Assembly (NCBI GenBank): GCA_050949225.1
Contig: JBMNFI010000002.1
Span: forward strand, 496,001 to 560,000
DNA length: 64,000 nucleotides
Origin: JBMNFI01 sp050949225
GTDB lineage: Bacteria > Bacillota > Dehalobacteriia > UBA4068
Direction: 5' to 3'
The notes beneath the pieces are model-generated. The model saw nothing but the letters and a program-made list of their open reading frames with translations, had not been told where the DNA came from and made no database searches. The first letter of the stretch is position 1, and each line of letters starts with the position of its first letter. A program made the position numbers and the translations under genes. Shown in pieces: positions 44,183 through 52,287 of this stretch.

Positions 44183-45031
44183 ATGTCAGACAAAGGTAAT
44201 TCGCTTACGGATAATAAAAACAGTGATCAGGCTTGTTCAGGTGGGCATGCGAATCCCCAAAATTTTCTTGTAGAAACTAATGAATTGAATTCTATTAAGA
44301 AAGTAATTGGTGTCGTTAGCGGTAAAGGCGGTGTTGGTAAATCATTTGTGACCTCTATGTTATCCGTTTTGATCAACAAAAAAGGGTATAGCACGGGAAT
44401 TTTGGATGCAGATATAACAGGCCCGTCCATTCCTAAAATGTTTGGCATAACGGAAAAGGCACAAAAAAGTGAATGGGGGATTTTTCCTCAGAAAACACCT
44501 GGCGGTATCAGCATTATGTCCATTAACTTGTTGCTTGAGCAAGATGATGCACCGGTTATCTGGAGGGGACCTTTGCTTACAAGAATAGTTAAACAATTTT
44601 GGACAGATGTAATTTGGCGAGATCTGGATTTTTTATTTGTAGATATGCCCCCGGGAACCGGGGATGTGCCGCTTACTGTTTTTCAGTCGCTCCCCTTAGA
44701 TGGGATTATTATTGTAACCTCACCGCAGGAAGTTGTTTCCTTGATTGTTAAAAAATCCTTCAATATGGCTCGACAGATGAATGTACCTGTTTTAGGAGTG
44801 ATAGAAAATATGAGTTATGTCGAGTGTCCGGATTGCGGTAAAAAAATTGAGCTATTTGGTGAAAGTAGACTGATGAAAACTGCTGAGGATTTGGGTTTGG
44901 ATATTTTGGGTAGTTTACCTATTGATCCGGCAATGGCTCAGCTTGCTGATAGTGGTAATTTTGAGCAGCTTCAAGGTAATCATCTAAGTGGTGCGGTTAA
45001 TAAAATAGAAAAGCTGCTCACTAAAAAGTAA
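44183..45031 (+). CDS. Mrp/NBP35-family Fe-S cluster carrier ATPase
   Basis: A P-loop ATPase that assembles or carries Fe-S clusters. The deviant Walker A GKGGVGKS lies at residues 48-55. DADITGPSIPKMFG, DMPPGTGD and the C-terminal CXXC of YVECPDCGKK are the family hallmarks. I take the ATG at 44183 with GGAG ten bases upstream; a TTG at 44174 is also open. The length is 282 residues. The N-terminus holds a short Cys/His-containing extension (QACSGGHANP). Confidence 0.93.
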   Translation: MSDKGNSLTDNKNSDQACSGGHANPQNFLVETNELNSIKKVIGVVSGKGGVGKSFVTSMLSVLINKKGYSTGILDADITGPSIPKMFGITEKAQKSEWGIFPQKTPGGISIMSINLLLEQDDAPVIWRGPLLTRIVKQFWTDVIWRDLDFLFVDMPPGTGDVPLTVFQSLPLDGIIIVTSPQEVVSLIVKKSFNMARQMNVPVLGVIENMSYVECPDCGKKIELFGESRLMKTAEDLGLDILGSLPIDPAMAQLADSGNFEQLQGNHLSGAVNKIEKLLTKK

Positions 45032-45176
45032 CCGGTGATTTGATTTATAAAGCAAAACGATCAACAATGCATAAAAATAAGATTATTTAGTATAATAATA
45101 CCCAAAGATACTCGAGACTATTTGTGCTTTTGAATTTATGCGTGATCAGATTGTTAAAAGGAAGGAAAGGGCAACT

Positions 45177-45716
45177 GTGAAAAAAGCAGCAATTATCTAT
45201 CTGTCATTGACCGGCAATACGAAAAAGGTGGCAGAAAGCATACAGCAGGGTCTCATCGAAGGGGGCATGCAGGTTTCCTTCTTTTCAGTTGAAGATGCTG
45301 AGGATGTGGATTTTTATGATTTTGATCTGATTTGTCTGGGGACACCTTCTTATCATTGGCATCCGCCGAAAGCTATGGATGATTATTTAAAAAAGATCTT
45401 TTTGCAGTATCGGAAAAAAGGACTAGTTAAGCCTGGTGCTCCCCCTCTTAAAGGTAAAAGTGCTTTGGTTTTTTGCACTTATTCCGGCCCGCATACCGGT
45501 ATTAGAGAAGCTCTTCCTGTGGGGAAATATGTGGGACAATTTTTTGAGCATCTTGGTTTTACTGTTGTTGATGAATGGTATGTATTAAGTGAGTTTCATG
45601 GTTCTGAAGAGGACAGCACTTTGGGTAGAATGGGCAATATCAAAGGATTGCCTAGTCAAAAGGATTTGACGCAGCTTATCAGTCGTGCATCTAATCTTGC
45701 TAAACGACTGGAATAG
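45177..45716 (+). CDS. Flavodoxin-like protein
   Basis: A 179-residue FMN-binding-type protein. The phosphate-binding loop SLTGNTKKVAE is close to the N-terminus, and LICLGTPSYHWHPP and LVFCTYSGPHTG are the other flavodoxin loops. I favour the GTG at 45177, six bases after GGAAAGG, since it gives MKKAAIIYLSLTGNT; an ATG at 45138 adds 13 residues. It could donate electrons in the surrounding metal/Fe-S gene set, which is inference. Confidence 0.8.
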   Translation: MKKAAIIYLSLTGNTKKVAESIQQGLIEGGMQVSFFSVEDAEDVDFYDFDLICLGTPSYHWHPPKAMDDYLKKIFLQYRKKGLVKPGAPPLKGKSALVFCTYSGPHTGIREALPVGKYVGQFFEHLGFTVVDEWYVLSEFHGSEEDSTLGRMGNIKGLPSQKDLTQLISRASNLAKRLE

Positions 45717-45855
45717 CCTTGTGAGGATATTTTTATTTGCTATATGCTTTCTCATGCAGAAAAGGTATATTTTAAAATTAGGTTTTCAGGTTAGATAAAG
45801 ATAATGTTGTAGGAAACATATTAATAAAATAAATATTTGAGAGGAGAAAATTATT

Positions 45856-46224
45856 ATGAAAATCGCAGTTGCCAGTGAAGGCAAAATGGTGTCAGAGCAT
45901 TTTGGTCATTGTGAAGGGTTCACATTTTTTGAAATAGAGGATAAGCAAATTAAGGAAAAATTTTATTTTGCTAATCCCGGGCATAAGCGGGGATTTTTAC
46001 CGGTATTCCTGCAAGAAAAAGGGGCTGACCTTGTAATTGCCGGTGGGATGGGCAGTGGAGCCATTGATCATTTTAAGGATAAAGGTATTGAAATTATCTC
46101 CGGAGTGCACGGGGAAATTGAGGATGCTGTGAAAAAATATCTTAAAGGTGAGTTAAAGTCCACTGATGCTGTTTGTAATGAACATCAATATCGACATAGT
46201 TGTGAATGTGAATGTGAAGATTAA
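45856..46224 (+). CDS. NifX/NifB-like dinitrogenase iron-molybdenum cofactor domain protein
   Basis: A 122-residue small protein of the NifX/NafY/NifB-C family (MKIAVASEGKMVSEHFGHCEGFTFFEI, then GADLVIAGGMGSGAIDHF). Stand-alone members in non-fixing anaerobes are linked to metal-cluster handling together with Mrp and DUF134 proteins. The tail is Cys/His/acid rich (HRHSCECECED-like), which may bind metal. GAGAGGAG supports the ATG. No nitrogenase genes are visible. Confidence 0.88.
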   Translation: MKIAVASEGKMVSEHFGHCEGFTFFEIEDKQIKEKFYFANPGHKRGFLPVFLQEKGADLVIAGGMGSGAIDHFKDKGIEIISGVHGEIEDAVKKYLKGELKSTDAVCNEHQYRHSCECECED

Positions 46225-46362
46225 AGTGAATTGACTATTAAATATTAGATATAAAACAAATAATTAGGGATAAAGAATATTTTTAGACTGAGGATACGGG
46301 ATCTTCATTTAAAAATATTGTAGATTGTCTTAGTTAACGGGGAGTGTTTCCCCATCCTCCAA

Positions 46363-46402
46363 CAAAGCAAAAAACCGCCTTTTAAGGCGGTTTTTTGCTT
46401 TG
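46363..46402. terminator. Bidirectional terminator
   Basis: A perfect 19-base inverted repeat with a TT loop has a GC-rich core CCGCCTT/AAGGCGG and A/T runs on both sides. It sits between the + strand NifX-like gene and the - strand patB gene. Confidence 0.93.
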
Positions 46403-46433
46403 ATCTTAAAAAGAAACAAATTTATTTAACATG

Positions 46434-47621
46434 TTAATTTGCAGGATTTTCTAAAATAGCTTGCGCCAGGTTTTGCAGAGCCTTTTTCAGTACGGCTCTG
46501 GGGCAAGCGATGTTAAGGCGTTGGAAGCCGGATCCGCCGACACCGAACATCTTACCTGAATTTAAAAAGAGACCGGCCTTTTTAGTGATCAGTTCGTCCA
46601 GCTGATCATCGGATAATCCCAAGGCGGAAAAATCCAGCCAGATAAGATATGTTCCCTGTGGTTCAACCAGTTTAATCCTAGGTAAATTTTTCTCAAGAAA
46701 GCTGCGTACAAAGTTAAGATTTTCGGTAAGATAGTTCATTAATTCTTCCAGCCATTTTTGGCCGCCGCTATAGGCGGCTTTGCAGGCAGCGATACCCATA
46801 TTATTAGGTTGATGATAGCCATTTTTGGCTAATTCCTTGCGAAATTTATCACGAATGTCACTATTTTCTATAAAAATATTAGATATTTGCAAGCCGGCAA
46901 GATTAAAAGTTTTACTTGGCGATGTGCAGGTAATTGTGATAGCACCAAATTCCTGCTTAAGTTGACTAAAGACCTGGTGTTGATATCCCGGGTAGATGAA
47001 GTCAGCATGTATTTCGTCGGCAATAACCAGTACATTATGTTTAAGACAAATTTCACCTAATTGCATGAGCTCGTCCTTTGTCCAGACCCTGCCTACCGGA
47101 TTATGCGGATTGCAAAGGATAAATAACTTAACCCGATTTTTAATAATTTTATCCGTAAAATCAGCAAAATCCAAGAAGTATTTTTGCTTTTGATAAACAA
47201 GCTGATTAATAATTTGCCGACGTTGATTGAGTAAAATGGAACTGGAAAAAGGATGATAGACCGGCTGCTGAATCAGCACAGAGTCACCTTGATTTGTTAA
47301 AGCACGAATAGCACTGCAAATAGCATAAACTACACCGGGTGTTGTGACTAGCCATTCTTCTTTAATATTCCACTTAAAATTGTGGGAAAACCAAGCTTTT
47401 AAAATATTAAAATAGTCATCACCAGGATAAGGATAACCAAAAATGCCGTGTCGGCTTTTTTCCAGCAGCGTTTCGATAACGGAAGGGGCTGTCTGAAAAT
47501 CCATGTCGGCAACCCATAAAGGCAACAAATCCTTAGTTGAAGTCTGGGACAAAGGAAAATCATATTTAAGTGAATCAGTGTTTTTGCGCTCGATTATTTC
47601 ATGAAAATTATGCGTAGTCAT
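46434..47621 (-). CDS. patB: PLP-dependent C-S lyase (PatB/MalY, cystathionine beta-lyase type)
   Basis: A 395-residue fold-type I aminotransferase-like enzyme that cleaves cystathionine or cysteine to release thiol or sulfide. The Schiff-base Lys237 is in SPSKTFNLAGLQ. LPLWVADMDF, CNPHNPVGRVW and ADEIHADFIYPG are PatB-family hallmarks. It is co-directional with the Rrf2/CymR-like gene upstream (36-base gap) and divergent from cysK, so the three form a cysteine metabolism unit. Confidence 0.9.
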   Translation of the reverse strand: MTTHNFHEIIERKNTDSLKYDFPLSQTSTKDLLPLWVADMDFQTAPSVIETLLEKSRHGIFGYPYPGDDYFNILKAWFSHNFKWNIKEEWLVTTPGVVYAICSAIRALTNQGDSVLIQQPVYHPFSSSILLNQRRQIINQLVYQKQKYFLDFADFTDKIIKNRVKLFILCNPHNPVGRVWTKDELMQLGEICLKHNVLVIADEIHADFIYPGYQHQVFSQLKQEFGAITITCTSPSKTFNLAGLQISNIFIENSDIRDKFRKELAKNGYHQPNNMGIAACKAAYSGGQKWLEELMNYLTENLNFVRSFLEKNLPRIKLVEPQGTYLIWLDFSALGLSDDQLDELITKKAGLFLNSGKMFGVGGSGFQRLNIACPRAVLKKALQNLAQAILENPAN

Positions 47622-47656
47622 TTTATTGCCTTTCGGTTAAACTAGATACGGTTAGG

Positions 47657-48103
47657 CTAGACAAAAAACATCAGTCCTTGATCCTCTTGATGTTTTTCAG
47701 CATTAATAAGCAGATCTGTAAGTGTGATTTTTTGCAAAGTATTTTTAATGGTTCGATCCAAAACTTCAAAAACAGCTGAATGCATAGCCAGATCAATTTC
47801 CGGAGCTTTTTTGCGGACGGTTTCTTCCGTACTTTCAAAAAGTGTCTGTTCTACAGAAGATAAAATATCATAGACGGTAATATTTTGGGGCATTTGTGCC
47901 AGTTGATAGCCGTCTTGCCCCTCTTTTACGGAGTTTACCATTTGTCCTCTTTTTAAAAGTTCAAGCACCTGTTCCAGATAAGTTTTTGAAATGCTGAGGT
48001 GGTTTGAAATATTAGCAGCAGCAAGATAATCACCATTATGATAATTTTGAGCCAGATACATCATTAAGGCTAAGGCATAGCGTCCTTTAGTAGATATTTT
48101 CAT
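47657..48103 (-). CDS. Rrf2-family regulator without cluster cysteines (CymR-like)
   Basis: A 148-residue winged-helix regulator (MKISTKGRYALALMMYLAQ, HTH around residues 26-50). Unlike IscR it contains no cysteine at all, so it cannot bind an Fe-S cluster. CymR, the cysteine regulator of Firmicutes, is also cluster-free and works with CysK. Location between patB and divergent cysK makes a CymR-type role the best inference. Confidence 0.85.
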   Translation of the reverse strand: MKISTKGRYALALMMYLAQNYHNGDYLAAANISNHLSISKTYLEQVLELLKRGQMVNSVKEGQDGYQLAQMPQNITVYDILSSVEQTLFESTEETVRKKAPEIDLAMHSAVFEVLDRTIKNTLQKITLTDLLINAEKHQEDQGLMFFV

Positions 48104-48216
48104 TTGCTAATCTCCTATATTTACTTTGTTATGTGTATTCTAAATGATAAGAAAGAAAAGGGAACTTGTCAAGGGTTTATTATCTTTATAAATTTGCTGT
48201 AGTTTTTTGAAAATTA

Positions 48217-48245
48217 TTGACAAACACTGGATTTGGGCATATGAT
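48217..48245 (+). promoter_or_regulatory. Promoter of cysK with inverted TATGCCCATA-like element (site 3)
   Basis: TTGACA at 48217-48222 and TATGAT at 48240-48245 with a 17-base spacer. TTTGGGCATA (48232-48241), on the opposite strand TATGCCCAAA, overlaps the -10. It shares CATATGCCCA with sites 1 and 2. Confidence 0.62.
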
Positions 48246-48317
48246 ATAAACGTAAAAATCATACCAAACATATATGAATAATATATTAACTTGTTTTTGC
48301 TGAAGGAGGTTTTTTTT

Positions 48318-49250
48318 ATGTCCAAAATTTATAAAAGTTTGACTGAATTAATTGGGAGAACTCCTATGTTATCACTTATAAATTATGGTAAAAGACATAA
48401 ATTATCAGCGGTAATTATTGCTAAATTGGAGTATTTTAATCCGGGAGGAAGCATTAAGGACAGGGTAGCCAAAGCAATGATTGATGATGCTGAAATTAAG
48501 GGGAAGTTACAAAAGGGTGCAGTGATTATTGAACCTACTAGTGGTAATACCGGAATTGGATTAGCTTCTGTAGCCGCTTCAAAGGGGTATCGCGTTATTT
48601 TGACGATGCCTGAAACAATGAGTGTGGAGCGTCGCAAGCTTTTGCAGGCTTATGGGGCGGAGCTGGTGCTAACGGAAGGTGCTAAAGGTATGCAGGGGGC
48701 TATTGATAAAGCGCATGAGCTTGCCGAGCAGATTCCGCATGCTTTTATTCCCGGGCAATTTGTCAACCCCGCCAATCCTGCCGTACACAAACAAACAACC
48801 GGTCCGGAAATTTGGGATGATTTGGATGGACAGGTCGACTATGTAGTTTCTACTGTTGGTACGGGCGGAACTATTACAGGTGTGGGGGAATTTTTAAAAG
48901 CTCAAAATCCTAAAATTAAGATTATTGCTGTCGAGCCTTTTTCTTCTCCCGTCTTATCGGAGGGGCAGTCCGGCGCGCATGGCATCCAAGGCATTGGTGC
49001 GGGATTTGTGCCGGAGGTGTTAAATACTGCTATTTATGATGAAGTAATAAAAGTTAAGGACGAGGATGCTTATTTGGTGGGGCAAGAGCTGGCAAAAACG
49101 GAAGGCTTATTGGTGGGTATTTCTGCCGGGGCGGTTTTATGGGCCGCAACAGAGCTGGCCGGACGTCCGGAAAGCGCCGGGAAAAATATTATTGTTATTT
49201 TCCCCGATACAGGTGAAAGATATTTGTCAACACCACTTTTTGCCGAATAA
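48318..49250 (+). CDS. cysK: Cysteine synthase (O-acetylserine sulfhydrylase)
   Basis: Makes cysteine from O-acetylserine and sulfide. PLP is bound by Lys47 in NPGGSIKDR. The substrate loop is PTSGNTGIGLA, the phosphate loop GTGGTITGVG, and the C-terminal part includes GISAGA. The ATG at 48318 follows a perfect AAGGAGG; the frame is open nine codons upstream. The length is 310 residues. In Bacillus CysK also forms a regulatory complex with CymR; the neighbouring Rrf2 gene fits this. Confidence 0.95.
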   Translation: MSKIYKSLTELIGRTPMLSLINYGKRHKLSAVIIAKLEYFNPGGSIKDRVAKAMIDDAEIKGKLQKGAVIIEPTSGNTGIGLASVAASKGYRVILTMPETMSVERRKLLQAYGAELVLTEGAKGMQGAIDKAHELAEQIPHAFIPGQFVNPANPAVHKQTTGPEIWDDLDGQVDYVVSTVGTGGTITGVGEFLKAQNPKIKIIAVEPFSSPVLSEGQSGAHGIQGIGAGFVPEVLNTAIYDEVIKVKDEDAYLVGQELAKTEGLLVGISAGAVLWAATELAGRPESAGKNIIVIFPDTGERYLSTPLFAE

Positions 49251-49289
49251 GTTTTTAGTTCAGTAAAAACTTTCACGGTAGCTAATTAT

Positions 49290-49970
49290 CTTAAGAAATC
49301 ATCTTGTTTCAGATACTATATTATATGGTGATACTTATAATTTGTTTGCACATCTTTTTAGGGATTTTGGTATTTTTGTCACATTTTATTGATCCTGACA
49401 TGCTGGGAAGCTTTGCTGCGCCTCTTCAGGACAATACAAAGGTTCTTTTATTGAAACTTTAGGTAATCCTAATGCCGGCTTGATTGACATTGAAAAGGTA
49501 GCAACAGTAGCACATGCGTATAATACTCTTTTAATTGTTTTTAATTGTCGATAACACCTTTGCCACACCATATTTATTGTGTCCTATTGAGCATGGGGCG
49601 GACATTGTTGTCCATTCCGCTAATAATTTTATTGGTGAGCATGGATCTTTTTTTAGATGGCGTGATTGTGGATAGCGGTAAGTTTTCTTGTCTTACAGAG
49701 CCGGATCCCAGCTATCATGGTGTGCGTTTTACTAAAATAGCGGGAAATCCGGCATATATCGTCAAGGCCAGAGTGACTTTGCTTCGGGATATCGTGGCAA
49801 CTTTTCGCCCTTTTAATTCCTCTTTGTTCTTGCAGGGTTTGGAAACTTTCTCCTTGCGAGTGGAAAGACATGTAGAAAATGCTTTTAAGGTCGTAAAGTT
49901 TTTGCAGCATTATACGCAGGTAGAACGGGTAAATTATTCCTCATTGTCTAACAGCCCATATTTTCCTTAA
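49290..49970 (+). pseudogene. Decayed O-acetylhomoserine sulfhydrylase (MetY-type) gene
   Basis: Pieces of a Cys/Met-metabolism PLP enzyme are spread over three frames. They are LYGDTYNLFAHLFRDFGIFV (49320-49380), IETLGNPNAGLIDIEKVATVAH (49445-49515), VDNTFATPYLLCPIEHGADIVVHSA (49545-49620) and DGVIVDSGKFSCLTEPDPSYHG to SPYFP (49650-49970). The PLP lysine position in the SATKFIGGHG motif reads SANNFIGEHG. The 5' third is missing. With several frameshifts and the lost lysine it is dead. Relatives of this enzyme commonly sit beside cysK. Confidence 0.85.
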
Positions 49971-50001
49971 TGTTTAAAGAGAAAAATAATGATGGGTGAA
50001 T

Positions 50002-50016
50002 ACTTTTGATAAAAGT
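50002..50016 (+). promoter_or_regulatory. Inverted repeat upstream of the IscR-like gene
   Basis: ACTTTT-GAT-AAAAGT is a perfect 6-base inverted repeat with a 3-base spacer, 21 bases before the start codon and just before the ribosome binding site. It could be an autoregulatory site; unproven. Confidence 0.3.
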
Positions 50017-50037
50017 GATAATTGTTGGAGGTATAAG

Positions 50038-50454
50038 ATGAAAATATCCACGAAGGGTAGATATGCCTTACGATTAATGCTTGATTTAGCCGAGCATGGG
50101 ACAGATAAATATATTGCCTTAAAGGATATTGCGCACAGACAGCAAATTTCGGTTAAATATTTGGAACAAATAGTTACCAGTTTGAGCCGTGCCGGATTTT
50201 TGAAAAGCTTACGTGGTCCACAGGGAGGATATAAGCTTAGTCGTCAGCCTGTTCAATATAAGGTTGGTGCTATTTTACGGGTTACGGAAGGTTGTATAGA
50301 GCCGGTAGTTTGTTTAGAGGATGAGTCTAATCAATGTATTAGGCATGGGCAGTGCTTAACTGTCGGTTTTTGGCGAGGTTTGCAGGAGACTATTAATGAT
50401 TATATTGATACGTATACTTTGGCCGATTTATTGCAGGATAAGAGCAAAAATTAG
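50038..50454 (+). CDS. iscR: Rrf2-family Fe-S regulator (IscR-like)
   Basis: A 138-residue winged-helix regulator opening MKISTKGRYALRLMLDLAEHG. It has cysteines at 86, 92, 100 and 106, close to the IscR [2Fe-2S] ligand spacing, in contrast to the cysteine-free paralogue 2 kb upstream. The ATG at 50038 has TTGGAGG eight bases upstream; a GTG at 49996 would add 14 unrelated residues. The cysteine desulfurase gene downstream supports control of Fe-S biogenesis. Confidence 0.88.
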   Translation: MKISTKGRYALRLMLDLAEHGTDKYIALKDIAHRQQISVKYLEQIVTSLSRAGFLKSLRGPQGGYKLSRQPVQYKVGAILRVTEGCIEPVVCLEDESNQCIRHGQCLTVGFWRGLQETINDYIDTYTLADLLQDKSKN

Positions 50455-50947
50455 ATTAAAATTGTTTTATAAGTCAATCAGCAAGGCTTTTATTAGGATA
50501 AATATTGAAAAACCTACTTGATTTTTGTATACTTAATATGTATGTTTTTAGCTAAAAAACTTAAAATACAATAATATCGCAGATAACTTGCTGACTATGC
50601 AATTTTGTCGTATAATAGATAACCATGAAAGAATAAATGGAAGATCGTTGTATATAATATAAATGTTAGTTATTTTTTATTTTGCGGTAGATATCGTATG
50701 ATTAACAAGGCCGGTTCGATTTTTCATTTGTTAAAAAAATTTTACACTCTTTTTGCTAAAAGGGCAGTCGTTTTATGGACGGTGCCTCTACCATTAATTT
50801 CGCTAGCTGTTCAGGATATGGTCATTTGTTTTCAGAGATGATTAAATAAGGACTTATCTGTTAAGCATTTTTTATAAAAGGAACTGATGCGAAAATACTT
50901 AAGCGGGATTATCAGTAGAATAAATAAAGCAGATCGGAGTGTAATAT
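50455..50947. other. Long intergenic region before nifS
   Basis: No convincing gene is present. A -10-like TATAAT lies near 50610, and a 47-codon open frame runs from an ATG at 50698 to 50841 (hydrophobic, no clear ribosome binding site). The sequence is AT-rich and may be partly decayed DNA. Confidence 0.45.
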
Positions 50948-52126
50948 ATGAAGAGAATTTATGTAGATAATGCCGCCGCTACGTCTATGTGTGACGAAGC
51001 TATTAGTGCTATGCAGCCATATTTTAAGGAAAATTATGCTAACCCTTCCAGTATTCACAGTTTGGGTCGAGAGGCTCGAGCTGTTTTAAATGAGTCCAGA
51101 GCGTCGATCGCCGCAAAAATTGGTGCACAGGATGAGGAGATTTATTTCACTTCCGGAGGGACGGAGTCTGATAATTGGGCGATTACTTCTATGGCCCTTT
51201 TAGGGGCAGCCCAGGGGAAAAAGCATATTATCACCAGTAAAATAGAACACCATGCGGTTTTGCATGTATTGGACAAGTTGCTTAAACGGGGATTTGAGGT
51301 TACCTATTTAGATGTTTATGAAAATGGTATTGTTAAGGCCAATGATGTTGCAAAAGCCTTGCGTCATGATACGGCCTTGGTGACCATTATGTATGCTAAC
51401 AATGAAATTGGCACTATTCAGCCCATCCAAGAGATTGGCGAAATTTGCCGTAAGGCGGAGGTGCCTTTTCATACAGATGCGATACAAGCTGCGGGTCATT
51501 TGCCTATAGATGTTGTAAAGGAACAGATCGACCTTTTATCATTGGCGGCGCATAAATTTCATGGCCCTAAGGGAGTGGGAGCTTTATATTGCCGTCAAGA
51601 GATCCAGCTGCCAAGTTTTATTGATGGCGGTACGCAGGAGCGAATGCGGCGGGGCGGTACCGAAAATGTACCCGGCATTGTGGGTATGGCGGCAGCTTTG
51701 GAAAAAGTCTGTCGAGAAAGATCAATAAATGATACTAAAAAGTCTGCCATGAGTAAGCGGTTAATAAAAGAGCTGTTAAAAATACCTCATACAAGGCTTA
51801 ATGGTGATAGAGAAAAAAGATTAACCGGTAATGTTAATCTTAGTTTTGCAGGTGTGGAGGGAGAATCATTGTTATTAGCCTTGGATCACAAAGGCATTTG
51901 TGTTTCAACGGGCTCTGCTTGTTCTTCCGGGTCGCTTAACCCCAGCCATGTGTTACTGTCACTTGGTTTGTCACATGAGTTGGCACATGGCTCTTTGCGC
52001 CTATCTGTTAGTAGCAGCAATACGGAGGCAGAAATTGACTATATCATCAAAGAACTGCCACCGCTTGTGGCGCGGCTGCGCCATATGTCCCCTTTTCAGA
52101 GAAGCCTGCTTAAAAAAGAGCATTAA
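50948..52126 (+). CDS. nifS: Cysteine desulfurase (NifS/IscS)
   Basis: Removes sulfur from cysteine for Fe-S clusters and tRNA thiolation. PLP Lys203 lies in AAHKFHGPKG, and the catalytic Cys325 is in the mobile loop STGSACSSGS. Also visible are SGGTESDN and RRGGTENVPGIVG. The 392 residues match the family. No IscU scaffold gene follows; instead nadA and mnmA, both clients (Fe-S and thiolation), lie downstream. Confidence 0.95.
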   Translation: MKRIYVDNAAATSMCDEAISAMQPYFKENYANPSSIHSLGREARAVLNESRASIAAKIGAQDEEIYFTSGGTESDNWAITSMALLGAAQGKKHIITSKIEHHAVLHVLDKLLKRGFEVTYLDVYENGIVKANDVAKALRHDTALVTIMYANNEIGTIQPIQEIGEICRKAEVPFHTDAIQAAGHLPIDVVKEQIDLLSLAAHKFHGPKGVGALYCRQEIQLPSFIDGGTQERMRRGGTENVPGIVGMAAALEKVCRERSINDTKKSAMSKRLIKELLKIPHTRLNGDREKRLTGNVNLSFAGVEGESLLLALDHKGICVSTGSACSSGSLNPSHVLLSLGLSHELAHGSLRLSVSSSNTEAEIDYIIKELPPLVARLRHMSPFQRSLLKKEH

Positions 52127-52287
52127 ATAATTACAGTCTGTTAAAGTGGGCTTTTAAAGCTTATCAACGGGGTTAGTCCAAATATTTTTGTCAGCAACCC
52201 TATAATCATGATATTGATGATGTTGGGGATAAAGAAATAGCAGCTATGCTGAGAGTAAAAAATATAAAATTTTAGTGAGGGTGTATT

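Noticed and set aside
49545..49970. An independent 141-codon gene after cysK
   Set aside because: Its sequence from about codon 35 on is the C-terminal half of a MetY-type enzyme, so it is part of the decayed gene.
50698..50841. Small hydrophobic protein gene of 47 codons before nifS
   Set aside because: No ribosome binding site and no family; kept only as a note for the intergenic region.
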